Source: Streptomyces sp. ISL-100
GTDB lineage: Bacteria; Actinomycetota; Actinomycetes; Streptomycetales; Streptomycetaceae
Assembly (NCBI RefSeq): GCF_018614615.1
Contig: NZ_JAGGOK010000016.1
Coordinates: 1 to 64,000, forward strand
Reading direction: 5' to 3'
Length of the DNA: 64,000 nucleotides
In this document: positions 37,922-45,900 of the stretch, piece by piece
Layout of the letters: every line of letters begins with the position of its first letter
How positions within the stretch are numbered: position 1 is the first letter of the stretch
Notes under the pieces: generated by a model
Told to the model about the DNA's origin: nothing
Database searches by the model: none
Seen by the model: the letters and a program-made list of their open reading frames with translations, nothing else
Made by a program: the position numbers and the translations under genes

Positions 37922-39586
37922 GTGGACGACTCACACGGGATGACCGGGGGAACCGAGGACGGGGCGGACGGGGGCGGCAGCCGCCTGATCGCCGGGCGGT
38001 ACCGTCTCGGCGACCAGCTTGGACGGGGCGGAATGGGCACCGTCTGGCAGGCGACCGACGAGCTGCTCGGCCGGCCGGTCGCCGTCAAGGAGCTCCACTT
38101 CGGCGGCGACGAACCCGGCCTGCCCGCCGCCGACGCGCAGCTGCGGCGCGAGCGGGCGCTGCGCGAGGCCAGGACCGTGGCCCAGCTTGTCCACCCGCAT
38201 GTGATCGTCGTGCACGACATCGTCGAGGACCCCGGCACCGAACTCCCGTACATCATCATGGAGCTGATCGACGGCGAGACGCTCGCGGAATGGATCGCGG
38301 CCGACGGCCCGGTCGATACCCGCGAGGCCGCGCGGATCGGCCTCGCCCTGGTCGGCGCACTCCGCGTGGCCCACGAGCGCGGCGTACTGCACCGTGATCT
38401 CAAGCCCGAGAACGTCCTGCTGGAAGCGGGCACCGGCCGCGTCGTCCTCACCGACTTCGGGATCGCCCGACTCGACGGCGGTACGACGATCACCGACGCC
38501 GGGTCCTTCGTCGGTTCCCCCGAATACACCGCCCCCGAGCGGATGGAAGGCGTCGCCGCGGGCCCGGCCTCCGACATGTGGTCGCTCGGCGTGCTGCTGT
38601 GCACGGCGGTGAGCGGCGAGTCCCCTTTCCACCGCGACTCCTTGGGCGGCGTCCTGTGCGCCGTCATGCACGACCCCATCCGGCCGCCCGCCGCCGCGGC
38701 CCCGCTGCTTCCCGTCGTACGGCGCCTGCTGGAGCGTGATCCGCAGCGCAGACTCGGCGCGGCCGAGGCGGAGCGGCTGCTGCTCGCGTACCTCGTGACC
38801 GGCACCACCCCCAAGGCCGCGACGCCGTACGGGACCACGCGGCCGTACGGGGCCACCCAGCCGTACGTCCCGCTCGCCCACAAGGTGGCGCGCCTCAGGG
38901 GTGGCGGCGTGCGGGGCGGCGGTGTCCGGGGCGCGATCGTCGCGGGCGTTCTCGTCGCCGTGATGGCGGCGGCGGGCGCGGCGACGGCGACGCTGTTCCT
39001 GCGCGACGGTGACGGCGACGGCGACAGCCAGGGCGGCGGCGGCCGTACGGACAGCGCGCACACCCGTACGGTCACCTCGACCGTGTCGACGGGCACCGGC
39101 GACGGGGGACCCACCCGGACCGGCACGGCCGACCCCGACCGCACGCCCCCGCCCGGCTACCGCAGGGTGACCGACCCCGCGGGCTTCACGCTCGCCGTTC
39201 CCGAGGGCTACCGGCGCTCGGCCGACGACAACCAGGTCTCCTACCTGTCGCCGGACAGGAGCATCAGGATAGGCGTACGCCAGCAGAGTCCCGTAGCGGG
39301 CGGCCCGCTGGGCGCGATGCGGCTGGCGCACGCCAAGGGCCCGGACACCCACCCCGGCTACCGCGCCGGCAAGGTCACGCGGACCACGCACAACGGGCTG
39401 GCGGCCGCGCTGTGGGAGTTCGTCCGGGACGGCTTCGAGCCGGGCGACGAGGACCGGCACACGTACGACCTCTGCTGGGAGGAGGACTCTCTGATGTACG
39501 AGGTGTCGGTCTCGGCACCGGTCCGCAGGCAGGACGACGGCAAGCGGCACTTCGACACCGCCCTCGACTCGTTCGCCCGCGGTTAG
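37922..39586 (+). CDS. Membrane-anchored Ser/Thr protein kinase (PknB type)
   Basis: A 554-residue active-looking kinase: GRGGMGTVW, K56 in VAVKELHF, HRDLKPEN with D159, DFG at D178, and the SPEYTAPERMEG activation segment. A juxtamembrane segment with repeated PYG motifs leads to a membrane helix at about residues 338-358. The external domain begins GYRRVTDPAGFTLAVPEGYR and again resembles the two upstream proteins. It starts 58 bp after the pseudokinase gene, so the three may be co-transcribed. Confidence 0.93.
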   Translation: MDDSHGMTGGTEDGADGGGSRLIAGRYRLGDQLGRGGMGTVWQATDELLGRPVAVKELHFGGDEPGLPAADAQLRRERALREARTVAQLVHPHVIVVHDIVEDPGTELPYIIMELIDGETLAEWIAADGPVDTREAARIGLALVGALRVAHERGVLHRDLKPENVLLEAGTGRVVLTDFGIARLDGGTTITDAGSFVGSPEYTAPERMEGVAAGPASDMWSLGVLLCTAVSGESPFHRDSLGGVLCAVMHDPIRPPAAAAPLLPVVRRLLERDPQRRLGAAEAERLLLAYLVTGTTPKAATPYGTTRPYGATQPYVPLAHKVARLRGGGVRGGGVRGAIVAGVLVAVMAAAGAATATLFLRDGDGDGDSQGGGGRTDSAHTRTVTSTVSTGTGDGGPTRTGTADPDRTPPPGYRRVTDPAGFTLAVPEGYRRSADDNQVSYLSPDRSIRIGVRQQSPVAGGPLGAMRLAHAKGPDTHPGYRAGKVTRTTHNGLAAALWEFVRDGFEPGDEDRHTYDLCWEEDSLMYEVSVSAPVRRQDDGKRHFDTALDSFARG

Positions 39587-39630
39587 ACCCGGGCCCAAGG
39601 GCCTGCACAAGCCGCTGATCAGGGGTTATT

Positions 39631-39648
39631 TGCCAGTGAACACTGGCA
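39631..39648. promoter_or_regulatory. Perfect palindrome TGCCAGTG-AA-CACTGGCA
   Basis: An 18-bp inverted repeat 75 bp upstream of the aldehyde dehydrogenase gene, in a 136-bp spacer. Its size and symmetry fit a TetR- or GntR-type operator. A second, imperfect repeat (GTTACC-GGCG-GGTACC) lies about 28 bp further on. Confidence 0.55.
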
Positions 39649-39722
39649 CGGTGGTGAGGAGCTGGTGAAAAGGCGTTACCGGCGGGTACCAAAAGGCGTG
39701 CGGGAGGCTTACTCTCCCCCTC

Positions 39723-41339
39723 ATGACGGACTCGCAGGCCCCCGCAGCCGCCCTCGGTACGAACCCACTCGCCGCAGCCCCCGCAGGTGCGCGCACCGCG
39801 GCCGATGTGGTCACCCCCGAGGTGGTCGCACAGCTCACGCGTGATGTGGTCGGCTCCGGCCGCACCGCGAATCACACGCCCTTCACCGGCGAGAAGCTGG
39901 CCGACCTGCCGGAGTCCACCCCCGAGGACGTCGCCACCGCCTTCGAGCGGGCGCGCGCCGCCCAGCCCCTCTGGGCGGCCATACCCGTACGCCGGCGAGC
40001 CGCGATCCTGCTCCGCTTCCACGACCTGGTCCTGGAGCGCCAGGCCGAGGTCCTCGACCTCATTCAGCTGGAGACCGGCAAGGCCCGCCTGCACGCGCAC
40101 GAGGAGGTCCTGGCCGTCGCCATCGCCGCCCGCCATTACGGGCGCAAGGCCGCGTCGTACCTCAGGCCCAAGCGGCGCACCGGGGCGATCCCGACCCTGA
40201 CGAAGGTCACCGAGCTGCGCCAGCCGCGCGGTGTCGTCGGCCAGATCGCCCCCTGGAACTATCCCTTCGAGCTGTCGATCGGTGACGCGCTGCCCGCCTT
40301 CGTCTCCGGCAACGCCGTCGTGATGAAGCCCGACACCGAGACCGCGCTGACCGCCCTGTGGGCCCGCGACCTCCTCGTCGAGGCCGGTCTGCCGCCCGAG
40401 GTCTTCCAAGTCGTCCTCGGCGAGGGCCCGGTCGTCGGCCCCGAGATCGTCAAGCACGCCGACTACGTCTCCTTCACCGGCTCCACCCGCACCGGCCGCG
40501 AGGTCGCCCAGGGCGCCGCCGCCCGCCTCATCGGCGTATCCCTCGAACTCGGCGGCAAGAACGCCATGCTGGTCCTGGAGGACGCCGACGTCGAGAAGGC
40601 AGCGGCGGGCGCCGTCCGCGCCTGCTTCTCCTCCGCCGGACAGCTGTGCATCTCCATCGAGCGGCTGTACGTCCACGAGTCGATCGCCGACGACTTCGTG
40701 GCCCGGTTCGCCGCGCGTACGAAGGCGATGCGCCTCGGCACGTCCCTCGCGTACGGCGCCGACATGGGCTCGCTCGTCGGGGAGCGCCAGCTGGAGAACG
40801 TCAAGCGGCACGTCGAAGAGGCCGTCGCCAAGGGCGCCACGCTCGTCGCCGGCGGCGTCGCCCGCCCCGACATTGGCCCGCTCTTCTTCGAGCCGACCAT
40901 CCTCGACGGCGTCGAGGCGCCGATGGCGGTGTGCGCCGAGGAGACGTTCGGCCCGGTCGTCTCCATCTACCGCTTCACCGACGAGGACGAGGTCGTGGCG
41001 CAGGCCAACGCCACCGCATACGGCCTCAATTCCAGCGTCTGGACCAAGAACGGCAAGCGCGGCCACGCGATCGCCGCCCGGCTGCGCACCGGCACGGTCA
41101 ACATCAACGAGGGCTACGCCCCGGCGTACGGCAGCGTCCAGGCGCCGATGGGCGGCATGAAGGAATCCGGACTCGGCCGCCGGCACGGCTCCGAGGGCAT
41201 CCTCAAGTACACCGAGGCCCAGACCGTCGCCCACCAGCGGCTGATCCCGATGGCCCCGTCCTTCGGCATGGACGACGAGCAGTACGCGGCGTTCATGAGC
41301 ATCAGCCTGAAGGCGCTGAAGGTCCTGCGTTTCCGCTGA
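39723..41339 (+). CDS. gabD2: NADP-dependent succinate-semialdehyde dehydrogenase
   Basis: A 538-residue aldehyde dehydrogenase of the GabD2 type. The catalytic pair is E275 (SLELGGKN) and C309 (SSAGQLCISIER); cofactor contacts lie in GQIAPWNYPFELSIGDALPA and SFTGSTRTGRE. It oxidises succinate semialdehyde to succinate, or a related short aldehyde. It is followed by a GMC oxidoreductase 39 bp downstream, so the two are likely one operon controlled by the upstream palindrome. The subfamily name is by resemblance to mycobacterial GabD2. Confidence 0.88.
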   Translation: MTDSQAPAAALGTNPLAAAPAGARTAADVVTPEVVAQLTRDVVGSGRTANHTPFTGEKLADLPESTPEDVATAFERARAAQPLWAAIPVRRRAAILLRFHDLVLERQAEVLDLIQLETGKARLHAHEEVLAVAIAARHYGRKAASYLRPKRRTGAIPTLTKVTELRQPRGVVGQIAPWNYPFELSIGDALPAFVSGNAVVMKPDTETALTALWARDLLVEAGLPPEVFQVVLGEGPVVGPEIVKHADYVSFTGSTRTGREVAQGAAARLIGVSLELGGKNAMLVLEDADVEKAAAGAVRACFSSAGQLCISIERLYVHESIADDFVARFAARTKAMRLGTSLAYGADMGSLVGERQLENVKRHVEEAVAKGATLVAGGVARPDIGPLFFEPTILDGVEAPMAVCAEETFGPVVSIYRFTDEDEVVAQANATAYGLNSSVWTKNGKRGHAIAARLRTGTVNINEGYAPAYGSVQAPMGGMKESGLGRRHGSEGILKYTEAQTVAHQRLIPMAPSFGMDDEQYAAFMSISLKALKVLRFR

Positions 41340-41378
41340 TCCAGGTTGCTGATCCAGGTTTTCTGACGAGGAGCGCCA

Positions 41379-43175
41379 ATGCCACAGGAGAGCTCTGTGT
41401 ACGACTACGACGTCATCGTCGTCGGATCCGGCTTCGGCGGTTCCGTATCGGCCCTGCGCCTGACGGAGAAGGGCTACCGGGTCGGCGTCCTGGAAGCGGG
41501 CCGCCGCTTCACGCGCGAGACCCTGCCCAAGACCTCCTGGGACATCAAGAACTTCCTCTGGGCGCCCGCGCTCGGCCTCTTCGGCATCCAGCGCGTGCAC
41601 CTGCTCGGGAACGTCATGGTGCTGGCGGGCGCGGGTGTGGGAGGCGGCTCCCTCAACTACGCCAACACGCTGTACGTACCCCCCGCTCCCTTCTTCCAGG
41701 ACCAGCAGTGGGCGGACATCACCGACTGGCAGGACGAACTCGCGCCGTACTACGACCAGGCCAAGCGCATGCTCGGGGTGCGCCTGAATCCGACCATGAC
41801 GCCGTCCGACGTACACCTGAAGGCGACCGCCGAGGCCATGGGAGTGGGCGACACATTCCACATGGCACCGGTGGGTGTCTTCTACGGCGACGGGCAGGAC
41901 GCCGACGGTGATTCAACGGCACAGCCCGGCGCGGAGGTTCCCGACCCCTACTTCGGCGGTGCGGGCCCGTCCCGCAGGGCCTGCACCGAATGCGGCGAGT
42001 GCATGACCGGCTGCCGGCACGGCGCGAAGAACACCCTCAACGAGAACTACCTCTACCTGGCCGAGAAGGCCGGCGCGGTCGTCCACCCCATGACCTCCGT
42101 CGTCGGCCTCACCGAGCACCCGGACGGCGGCTACCGCGTCGCCACCGTCCCCACCGACGCCCGCCGCAAGGCCGAGCCCCGCACCCTGCGCGCCCACCAG
42201 GTCGTCATCGCCGCCGGTACGTACGGCACCCAGACCCTTCTGCACACCATGAAGGACCGCGGCGACCTCCCTCGCATCTCCGCGAAGCTCGGCGAGCTGA
42301 CCCGCACCAACTCCGAGGCGCTCGTCGGCTCGCAGACCACCGACCGCCGCTACCGCAAGAAGCACGGCGCGAAGACCGGCGCGAAGAAGGCGGACTTCAC
42401 GCGAGGCGTCGCCATCACGTCCTCGATCCACCCCGACGCCAACACCCACATCGAGCCGGTCCGTTACGGCAAGGGCTCCAACGCGATGGGCGCGATGTCC
42501 GTCATCCAGGTGCCGTACGCCGACAAATTCCCCCGCGCCCTGGGCTGGCTCGGCAACGTCGTCAGACACCCGCTGCTGACCGCGCGGTCCCTCTCCAACC
42601 ACCGCTGGTCGGAGAAGACCATCATCGGCCTGGTCATGCAGTCGCTGGACAACTCCCTGACGACGTACCGCAAACCGGGAGGCATCGGAAAGGGCCTGCT
42701 GACCGCCCGCCAGGGCCACGGCGCGCCCAACCCGAAGCAGATCCCCGAGGCGGCGCGCGCCGCGAGCATCCTCGCCGACGAGATCAACGGCTTCGCGGGC
42801 AGCAACATCGGCGAGCTCATCGGTACGCCGCTGACCGCGCACTTCCTGGGCGGCTGCCCGATCGGCGCCTCGCCGGAGAAGGGCGTCATCGACCCGTACC
42901 ACCGGCTGTACGGACACCCGGGCATCTCGGTGGTGGACGGCTCGGCCGTCTCCGCCAACCTGGGCGTCAACCCGTCGCTGACGATCACCGCACAGGCGGA
43001 GCGGGCCATGTCGTACTGGCCCAACAAGGACGAGCCGGACGCCCGCCCGGCGCAGGACGCGGCGTACGAGCGCCTCGCGGCGATCGAACCGAAGGCGCCG
43101 GCGGTGCCGAAGGAGGCCTTCGGCGCGCTGAAGCTGCCGTTCCTCGGCATACCCGCCGTCCCGCCCAAGAGTTGA
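41379..43175 (+). CDS. GMC-family FAD oxidoreductase (cholesterol-oxidase-like)
   Basis: A 598-residue flavoprotein. The FAD motif is VIVVGSGFGGSVSALRLTEK near residue 13, followed by LAGAGVGGGSLNYANTLY and a C-terminal SANLGVNPSLTITAQAER with the substrate-end histidine/asparagine region. It resembles mycobacterial ChoD. The insert around residues 203-213 reads CTECGECMTGC, a CxxCxxCxxxC pattern like a 4Fe-4S ferredoxin site. No signal peptide is visible. The substrate is not established; sterol or another alcohol is possible. Confidence 0.86.
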   Translation: MPQESSVYDYDVIVVGSGFGGSVSALRLTEKGYRVGVLEAGRRFTRETLPKTSWDIKNFLWAPALGLFGIQRVHLLGNVMVLAGAGVGGGSLNYANTLYVPPAPFFQDQQWADITDWQDELAPYYDQAKRMLGVRLNPTMTPSDVHLKATAEAMGVGDTFHMAPVGVFYGDGQDADGDSTAQPGAEVPDPYFGGAGPSRRACTECGECMTGCRHGAKNTLNENYLYLAEKAGAVVHPMTSVVGLTEHPDGGYRVATVPTDARRKAEPRTLRAHQVVIAAGTYGTQTLLHTMKDRGDLPRISAKLGELTRTNSEALVGSQTTDRRYRKKHGAKTGAKKADFTRGVAITSSIHPDANTHIEPVRYGKGSNAMGAMSVIQVPYADKFPRALGWLGNVVRHPLLTARSLSNHRWSEKTIIGLVMQSLDNSLTTYRKPGGIGKGLLTARQGHGAPNPKQIPEAARAASILADEINGFAGSNIGELIGTPLTAHFLGGCPIGASPEKGVIDPYHRLYGHPGISVVDGSAVSANLGVNPSLTITAQAERAMSYWPNKDEPDARPAQDAAYERLAAIEPKAPAVPKEAFGALKLPFLGIPAVPPKS

Positions 43176-43182
43176 GCGGGCA

Positions 43183-43227
43183 GGCAAAAGGCGCTGCACC
43201 CCCCTCCGAGTGCAGCGCCTCTTGCCG
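43183..43227. terminator. Bidirectional terminator
   Basis: An 11-bp perfect core stem AGGCGCTGCAC/GTGCAGCGCCT, extended by a GGCAA/TTGCC pair with one mismatch, between convergent genes and 7 bp after the oxidoreductase stop. Confidence 0.85.
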
Positions 43228-43275
43228 GTCTCTATCGAGCCCTTACCGGTGTGTCACCGGGTCATACGGGCCGTG

Positions 43276-44490
43276 TCAGGCCTCGGAACCGGCCTGGCGG
43301 CGGCGTACGACGAACATCGCACCGACGCCGAGCGCCACGGCCGCGCCACCCGCGAGGGCGAACATCGGCATCGTGGACGAGGAACCCGTCTCGGCGAGGG
43401 CGCCGGTCACGGCCGGGACCGTGCTCTCGGTCGGCTTCTCGCTCGGGACCGGGGCCTTGCCGCCCTCCTGGGGCTCGGTGCCCACGGTGTTGGTACCGGC
43501 CGGGACGATCTCGAACTTGTACGAGACGTCTGCGAAGCCGGAGCAGTCCTCGTCACCGGTGTAGAAACCTGCGCCGAGGGTGAAGGCGGTGCCGGCCGGC
43601 GCACTGGCCTTGACGTTGAGGCGCAGCTTGATGTCGACCTCGTAGCCGGCCTCGATCTTGCTGGACTCGCCGACGTAGCCGACGGCGTTGCCCTCCTGGT
43701 CGACGAGGTCGTCCCAGGTGTTGAGCTCCTCGTTGTAGGCCTGCAGGGTGACCTGGCGGGACTTGATGAGCTCCATGCCGTCCTTGTCGAAGGACGCCCC
43801 GGCGAAGTAGTAGACGTCCGAGACGTCCTTGTCCGACGAGTTGTAGACGTTCAGGCTGAACTGGCGCCAGCCGCTGCCCGCGGCGATCTTGCCCGGCAGA
43901 CCCTTGACCGCGAGTTCGAGGTCGGAGTTCTCACAGATCCCCCAGTCGTCCTCATCGGGGTCGGTGCCGGGGTCCTCGTCGCCGGGCTCGGTGCCGGGCT
44001 CGGGGTCCTCGGGCTCCTGGCCCGGGTCCTCCTCGCCCTCCGGGTCGGTCTCGCTGCCGGGGTCGAACGCCGGGTCCGTGGCCGGGTCGGGGTCGGGCTC
44101 ACCGACGGGGTCGGTGGCCGGGTCCGTCCCGGGGTCCGTCGGCGGCTCCTCCACGGAGGGGTCCGTGTCGGACGGGTCCGGGTCACCGGCGGGGTCGGTG
44201 CCCGGGTCCGTCCCGGGGTCCGTCGGCGGCTCTTCCACGGACGGGTCGGTCTCGCCAGGATCGGTTGCCTCGCCCGGGTCGGTCTCGGACGGGTCGGTCG
44301 CGTCGACCGGGTCGTTCTCCTCGGCCGGGTCGGTCGCGCCGGGGTCGGTGGCCTCGCCCGGGTCGGTCGTCTCGGTCTGCGAGGTGGTGGTGGGCTCTCC
44401 CTCGGCGTACGCGGCCGGCGCGGCCAGCAGGGCGGCAGGAGCTATGACGGCCGTCGCAGCCGCAAGGGCCATGGCGCGGCGAAGCTTCAT
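43276..44490 (-). CDS. Cell-wall-anchored surface protein with acidic DPGT-type repeat stalk
   Basis: A 404-residue exported protein. A signal peptide (MKLRRAMALAAATAVIAPAA onward, cleaved after AYA) is followed by about 150 residues of TDPG/TDPA/EEPPTDPGTDPG repeats, a highly acidic stalk. A beta-rich domain (about 175-330) has two Cys near its ends. The C-terminus has LAETG, a hydrophobic helix and RRRQ: a sorting signal for a class E-type sortase (LAxTG). Such proteins decorate Streptomyces hyphae. The ligand is unknown. TGAGG precedes the ATG, and a hairpin lies in its leader. Confidence 0.88.
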   Translation of the reverse strand: MKLRRAMALAAATAVIAPAALLAAPAAYAEGEPTTTSQTETTDPGEATDPGATDPAEENDPVDATDPSETDPGEATDPGETDPSVEEPPTDPGTDPGTDPAGDPDPSDTDPSVEEPPTDPGTDPATDPVGEPDPDPATDPAFDPGSETDPEGEEDPGQEPEDPEPGTEPGDEDPGTDPDEDDWGICENSDLELAVKGLPGKIAAGSGWRQFSLNVYNSSDKDVSDVYYFAGASFDKDGMELIKSRQVTLQAYNEELNTWDDLVDQEGNAVGYVGESSKIEAGYEVDIKLRLNVKASAPAGTAFTLGAGFYTGDEDCSGFADVSYKFEIVPAGTNTVGTEPQEGGKAPVPSEKPTESTVPAVTGALAETGSSSTMPMFALAGGAAVALGVGAMFVVRRRQAGSEA

Positions 44491-44684
44491 TTAGACCTCA
44501 GGAAGTCTGGCGTACCGCGCAAGCTGCGGTACGAGATGTGAGGGCCGCCGTGGTGTGGGGGTGCACAGGTGGCCGTTGGTTCGCATGGATGACCTGTGAC
44601 GGGAGTAAAGGGTTGCGCGGAATCTCATGGGTTTCTCATGTGGCGTGCGTCACGCGCCCGCCGCAGCCCGCCCGCGCAAGCGAA

Positions 44685-44717
44685 GGGCCCCGCGGACGGG
44701 GGAGATCCGCGGGGCCC
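44685..44717. terminator. Terminator hairpin
   Basis: Perfect 12-bp arms GGGCCCCGCGGA and TCCGCGGGGCCC with a 9-nt loop. It lies 20 bp beyond the stop of the possible minus-strand small gene at 44737-44898. Confidence 0.75.
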
Positions 44718-44736
44718 CAGGCCGTCAGCACCGGCG

Positions 44737-44898
44737 TCAGGGCAGCGCCGGTGCCGCGGGGGCGGCGCCGGGGGGTGCGCCGCTGGCTCTTGAGGTGAAG
44801 CTGGTGGAGCTGGTGGAGCTTGCCCGGCGCACGAGGGGCGCACGAGTGGTGTCGACCAATGTCAGCGACCGCCCGGAGCGCGCGAGCTGCCTTTGCAT
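44737..44898 (-). CDS. Possible 53-aa small protein
   Basis: A minus-strand frame MQRQLARSGRSLTLVDTTRA followed by a Ser/Thr-rich and Ala/Pro-rich tail. Most codons end in G/C, the frame ends just before a strong terminator, and another hairpin isolates it from aroQ. No homologue is recognised, and the ribosome binding site is weak. An in-frame ATG at 44964 would give 75 residues. Low-confidence candidate for a real small gene. Confidence 0.3.
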   Translation of the reverse strand: MQRQLARSGRSLTLVDTTRAPLVRRASSTSSTSFTSRASGAPPGAAPAAPALP

Positions 44899-44967
44899 CG
44901 TGCGGGATCTGCCGCGGCGGACGCAACAGTTTCGACGACATCCCGGGACCCGGCCTGGGGACACGGC

Positions 44968-44999
44968 CGGTCGGTTCCGGGCGTCCCCGGAACCGACCG
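44968..44999. terminator. Strong hairpin downstream of aroQ
   Basis: Perfect 14-bp arms CGGTCGGTTCCGGG and complement with a CGTC loop. It is about 210 bp after the aroQ stop on the minus strand and is probably its terminator. Confidence 0.7.
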
Positions 45000-45207
45000 C
45001 CTTGGGTGACCGGGCTAGCTGTCCCCTGCCGACCGGTCACGCGCGCCGGGACGAGGTCCCACGACGCACTTGCAGTACGCCGCACGCCCCGGCGGAGCCA
45101 CGCGTGGTTCTTTCCTGCGCGCCCGCCCCTGGCTGGCGCGGACACCGGGACCAACGAAGCCCCGCGGGGCCCGGTCACGCGCCGTACGGGTGAGGATGCG
45201 CCCGAAC

Positions 45208-45516
45208 TCAGATACGGCCCCGGCACAGCTCCAGCATCGTCATCGCGAGCGCCGTGCCGGGCTTCCCGAGAGCGTCCCTGTAGTGGCCGAGCACCTCCAT
45301 CTCGCGCGACAGGTTCACGCGGCGCCCGCCCGAGGTGATGCGGGCCTCCTGGATGACGGCCGAAACGGCCATCCGTTCCTGGATGAGACCGATGATCCTG
45401 TCGTCGAGTGAGTCGATGCGCTCCCGGGCGTTGCCGATCAGGTCCGCGGCCTCGTCGGTGCGGGCGCCGGTCTTGTCGGCGGCGGTGACGGCTGCGGTGG
45501 GTGTGCTGGTGCTCAT
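45208..45516 (-). CDS. aroQ: Chorismate mutase (AroQ type)
   Basis: A 102-residue AroQ-fold enzyme converting chorismate to prephenate for Phe and Tyr synthesis. The first helix carries NARERIDSLDDRIIGLIQER, with the active-site Arg; VIQEARITSGGRRVNLSREM and the C-terminal helix follow. The ATG is preceded by GAGGAGA. The gene is preceded on the same strand by a Phe/Tyr-containing leader peptide and a terminator-like hairpin, suggesting attenuation. In related genomes it lies beside guaA; here an element separates them. Confidence 0.92.
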   Translation of the reverse strand: MSTSTPTAAVTAADKTGARTDEAADLIGNARERIDSLDDRIIGLIQERMAVSAVIQEARITSGGRRVNLSREMEVLGHYRDALGKPGTALAMTMLELCRGRI

Positions 45517-45581
45517 GTCCGTATCTCCTCTGTATGAAGGGGTACGGCCCCCCGGGGCGGCCAGGCCCGGGAATGACAGAA

Positions 45582-45608
45582 CGCCCCGGGCCTTGTCGGC
45601 CCGGGGCG
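45582..45608 (-). terminator. Attenuator hairpin in the aroQ leader
   Basis: Perfect 11-bp arms CGCCCCGGGCC and GGCCCGGGGCG with a 5-nt loop, between the leader peptide and aroQ. In the transcript it is followed by TTCTGTCATT, a weak U-rich run. Its position 3' of the leader peptide and 5' of aroQ is that of a transcription attenuator. Confidence 0.65.
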
Positions 45609-45632
45609 CCTGTGAAGTCGCTTGTCAGTAGC

Positions 45633-45704
45633 TCAAGCAGCTCGACCATGGCACCGGTCGGACCGGGTGCCATAGGTAAAGAGGAAGCTCAGCTGCTTGT
45701 GCAT
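45633..45704 (-). CDS. Phe/Tyr-rich leader peptide of aroQ
   Basis: A 23-residue frame beginning MHKQLSFLFTYGTR, upstream of aroQ on the same strand. F7, F9 and Y11 are clustered; two of the three codons are TTT and TAT, rare in this genome. AGGACA lies upstream of the ATG. The transcript can fold AAGCAGCT (45691-45698) with AGCTGCTT (45635-45642), and a hairpin ATGGCACC/GGTGCCAT (45648-45673) covers the end of the frame. Ribosome stalling at Phe/Tyr codons when those amino acids are scarce would change this folding. Confidence 0.65.
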   Translation of the reverse strand: MHKQLSFLFTYGTRSDRCHGRAA

Positions 45705-45747
45705 GGAACCAGTATGTCCTGCCGCCGACGGGCGGCCAAAGCCAGGT

Positions 45748-45769
45748 TCGGATGGTGAGACAAGGGGAA
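45748..45769. repeat. Left 22-bp direct repeat (probable att site)
   Basis: Begins TCGGATGGTGAGACAAGGGG and is identical over 22 bp to 49104-49125. It lies upstream of the aroQ leader. Together the copies bracket a region with integrase remnants. Confidence 0.8.
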
Positions 45770-45900
45770 AGCAGCCATGAGCTGACCTGGGCGGACGTCG
45801 CCACAGGGTGGATGACGTGCAAAAAACACGTCCCAGTACGTCCCAACGTTTGTCGACGTTTCCCCCCGCTGAACGCATAACCCGGAAAGAAGTGATCACC

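Larger units (their letters stand above)
44491..45207. other. 717-bp region with hairpins but no secure gene
   Basis: The stretch holds the leader of the surface protein with hairpin GTACCGC-N7-GCGGTAC (44512-44532), then a terminator (44685-44717), a possible small gene (44737-44898), a second strong hairpin (44968-44999), and about 200 bp of featureless sequence downstream of aroQ. The long open frames through it have coding statistics of shadows. Confidence 0.5.

Noticed and set aside
33089..39586. A specialised-metabolite or transport cluster around the kinases
   Set aside because: No biosynthetic or transport genes accompany them; the three genes form a stand-alone signalling array.
39375..41861. 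An 828-codon frame antisense to the aldehyde dehydrogenase
   Set aside because: Mirror of strong plus-strand coding bias; no recognisable domain.
45748..45769. The 22-bp direct repeat as part of a tRNA gene att site
   Set aside because: The repeat has no tRNA 3'-end features; it is an intergenic core between aroQ and guaA.
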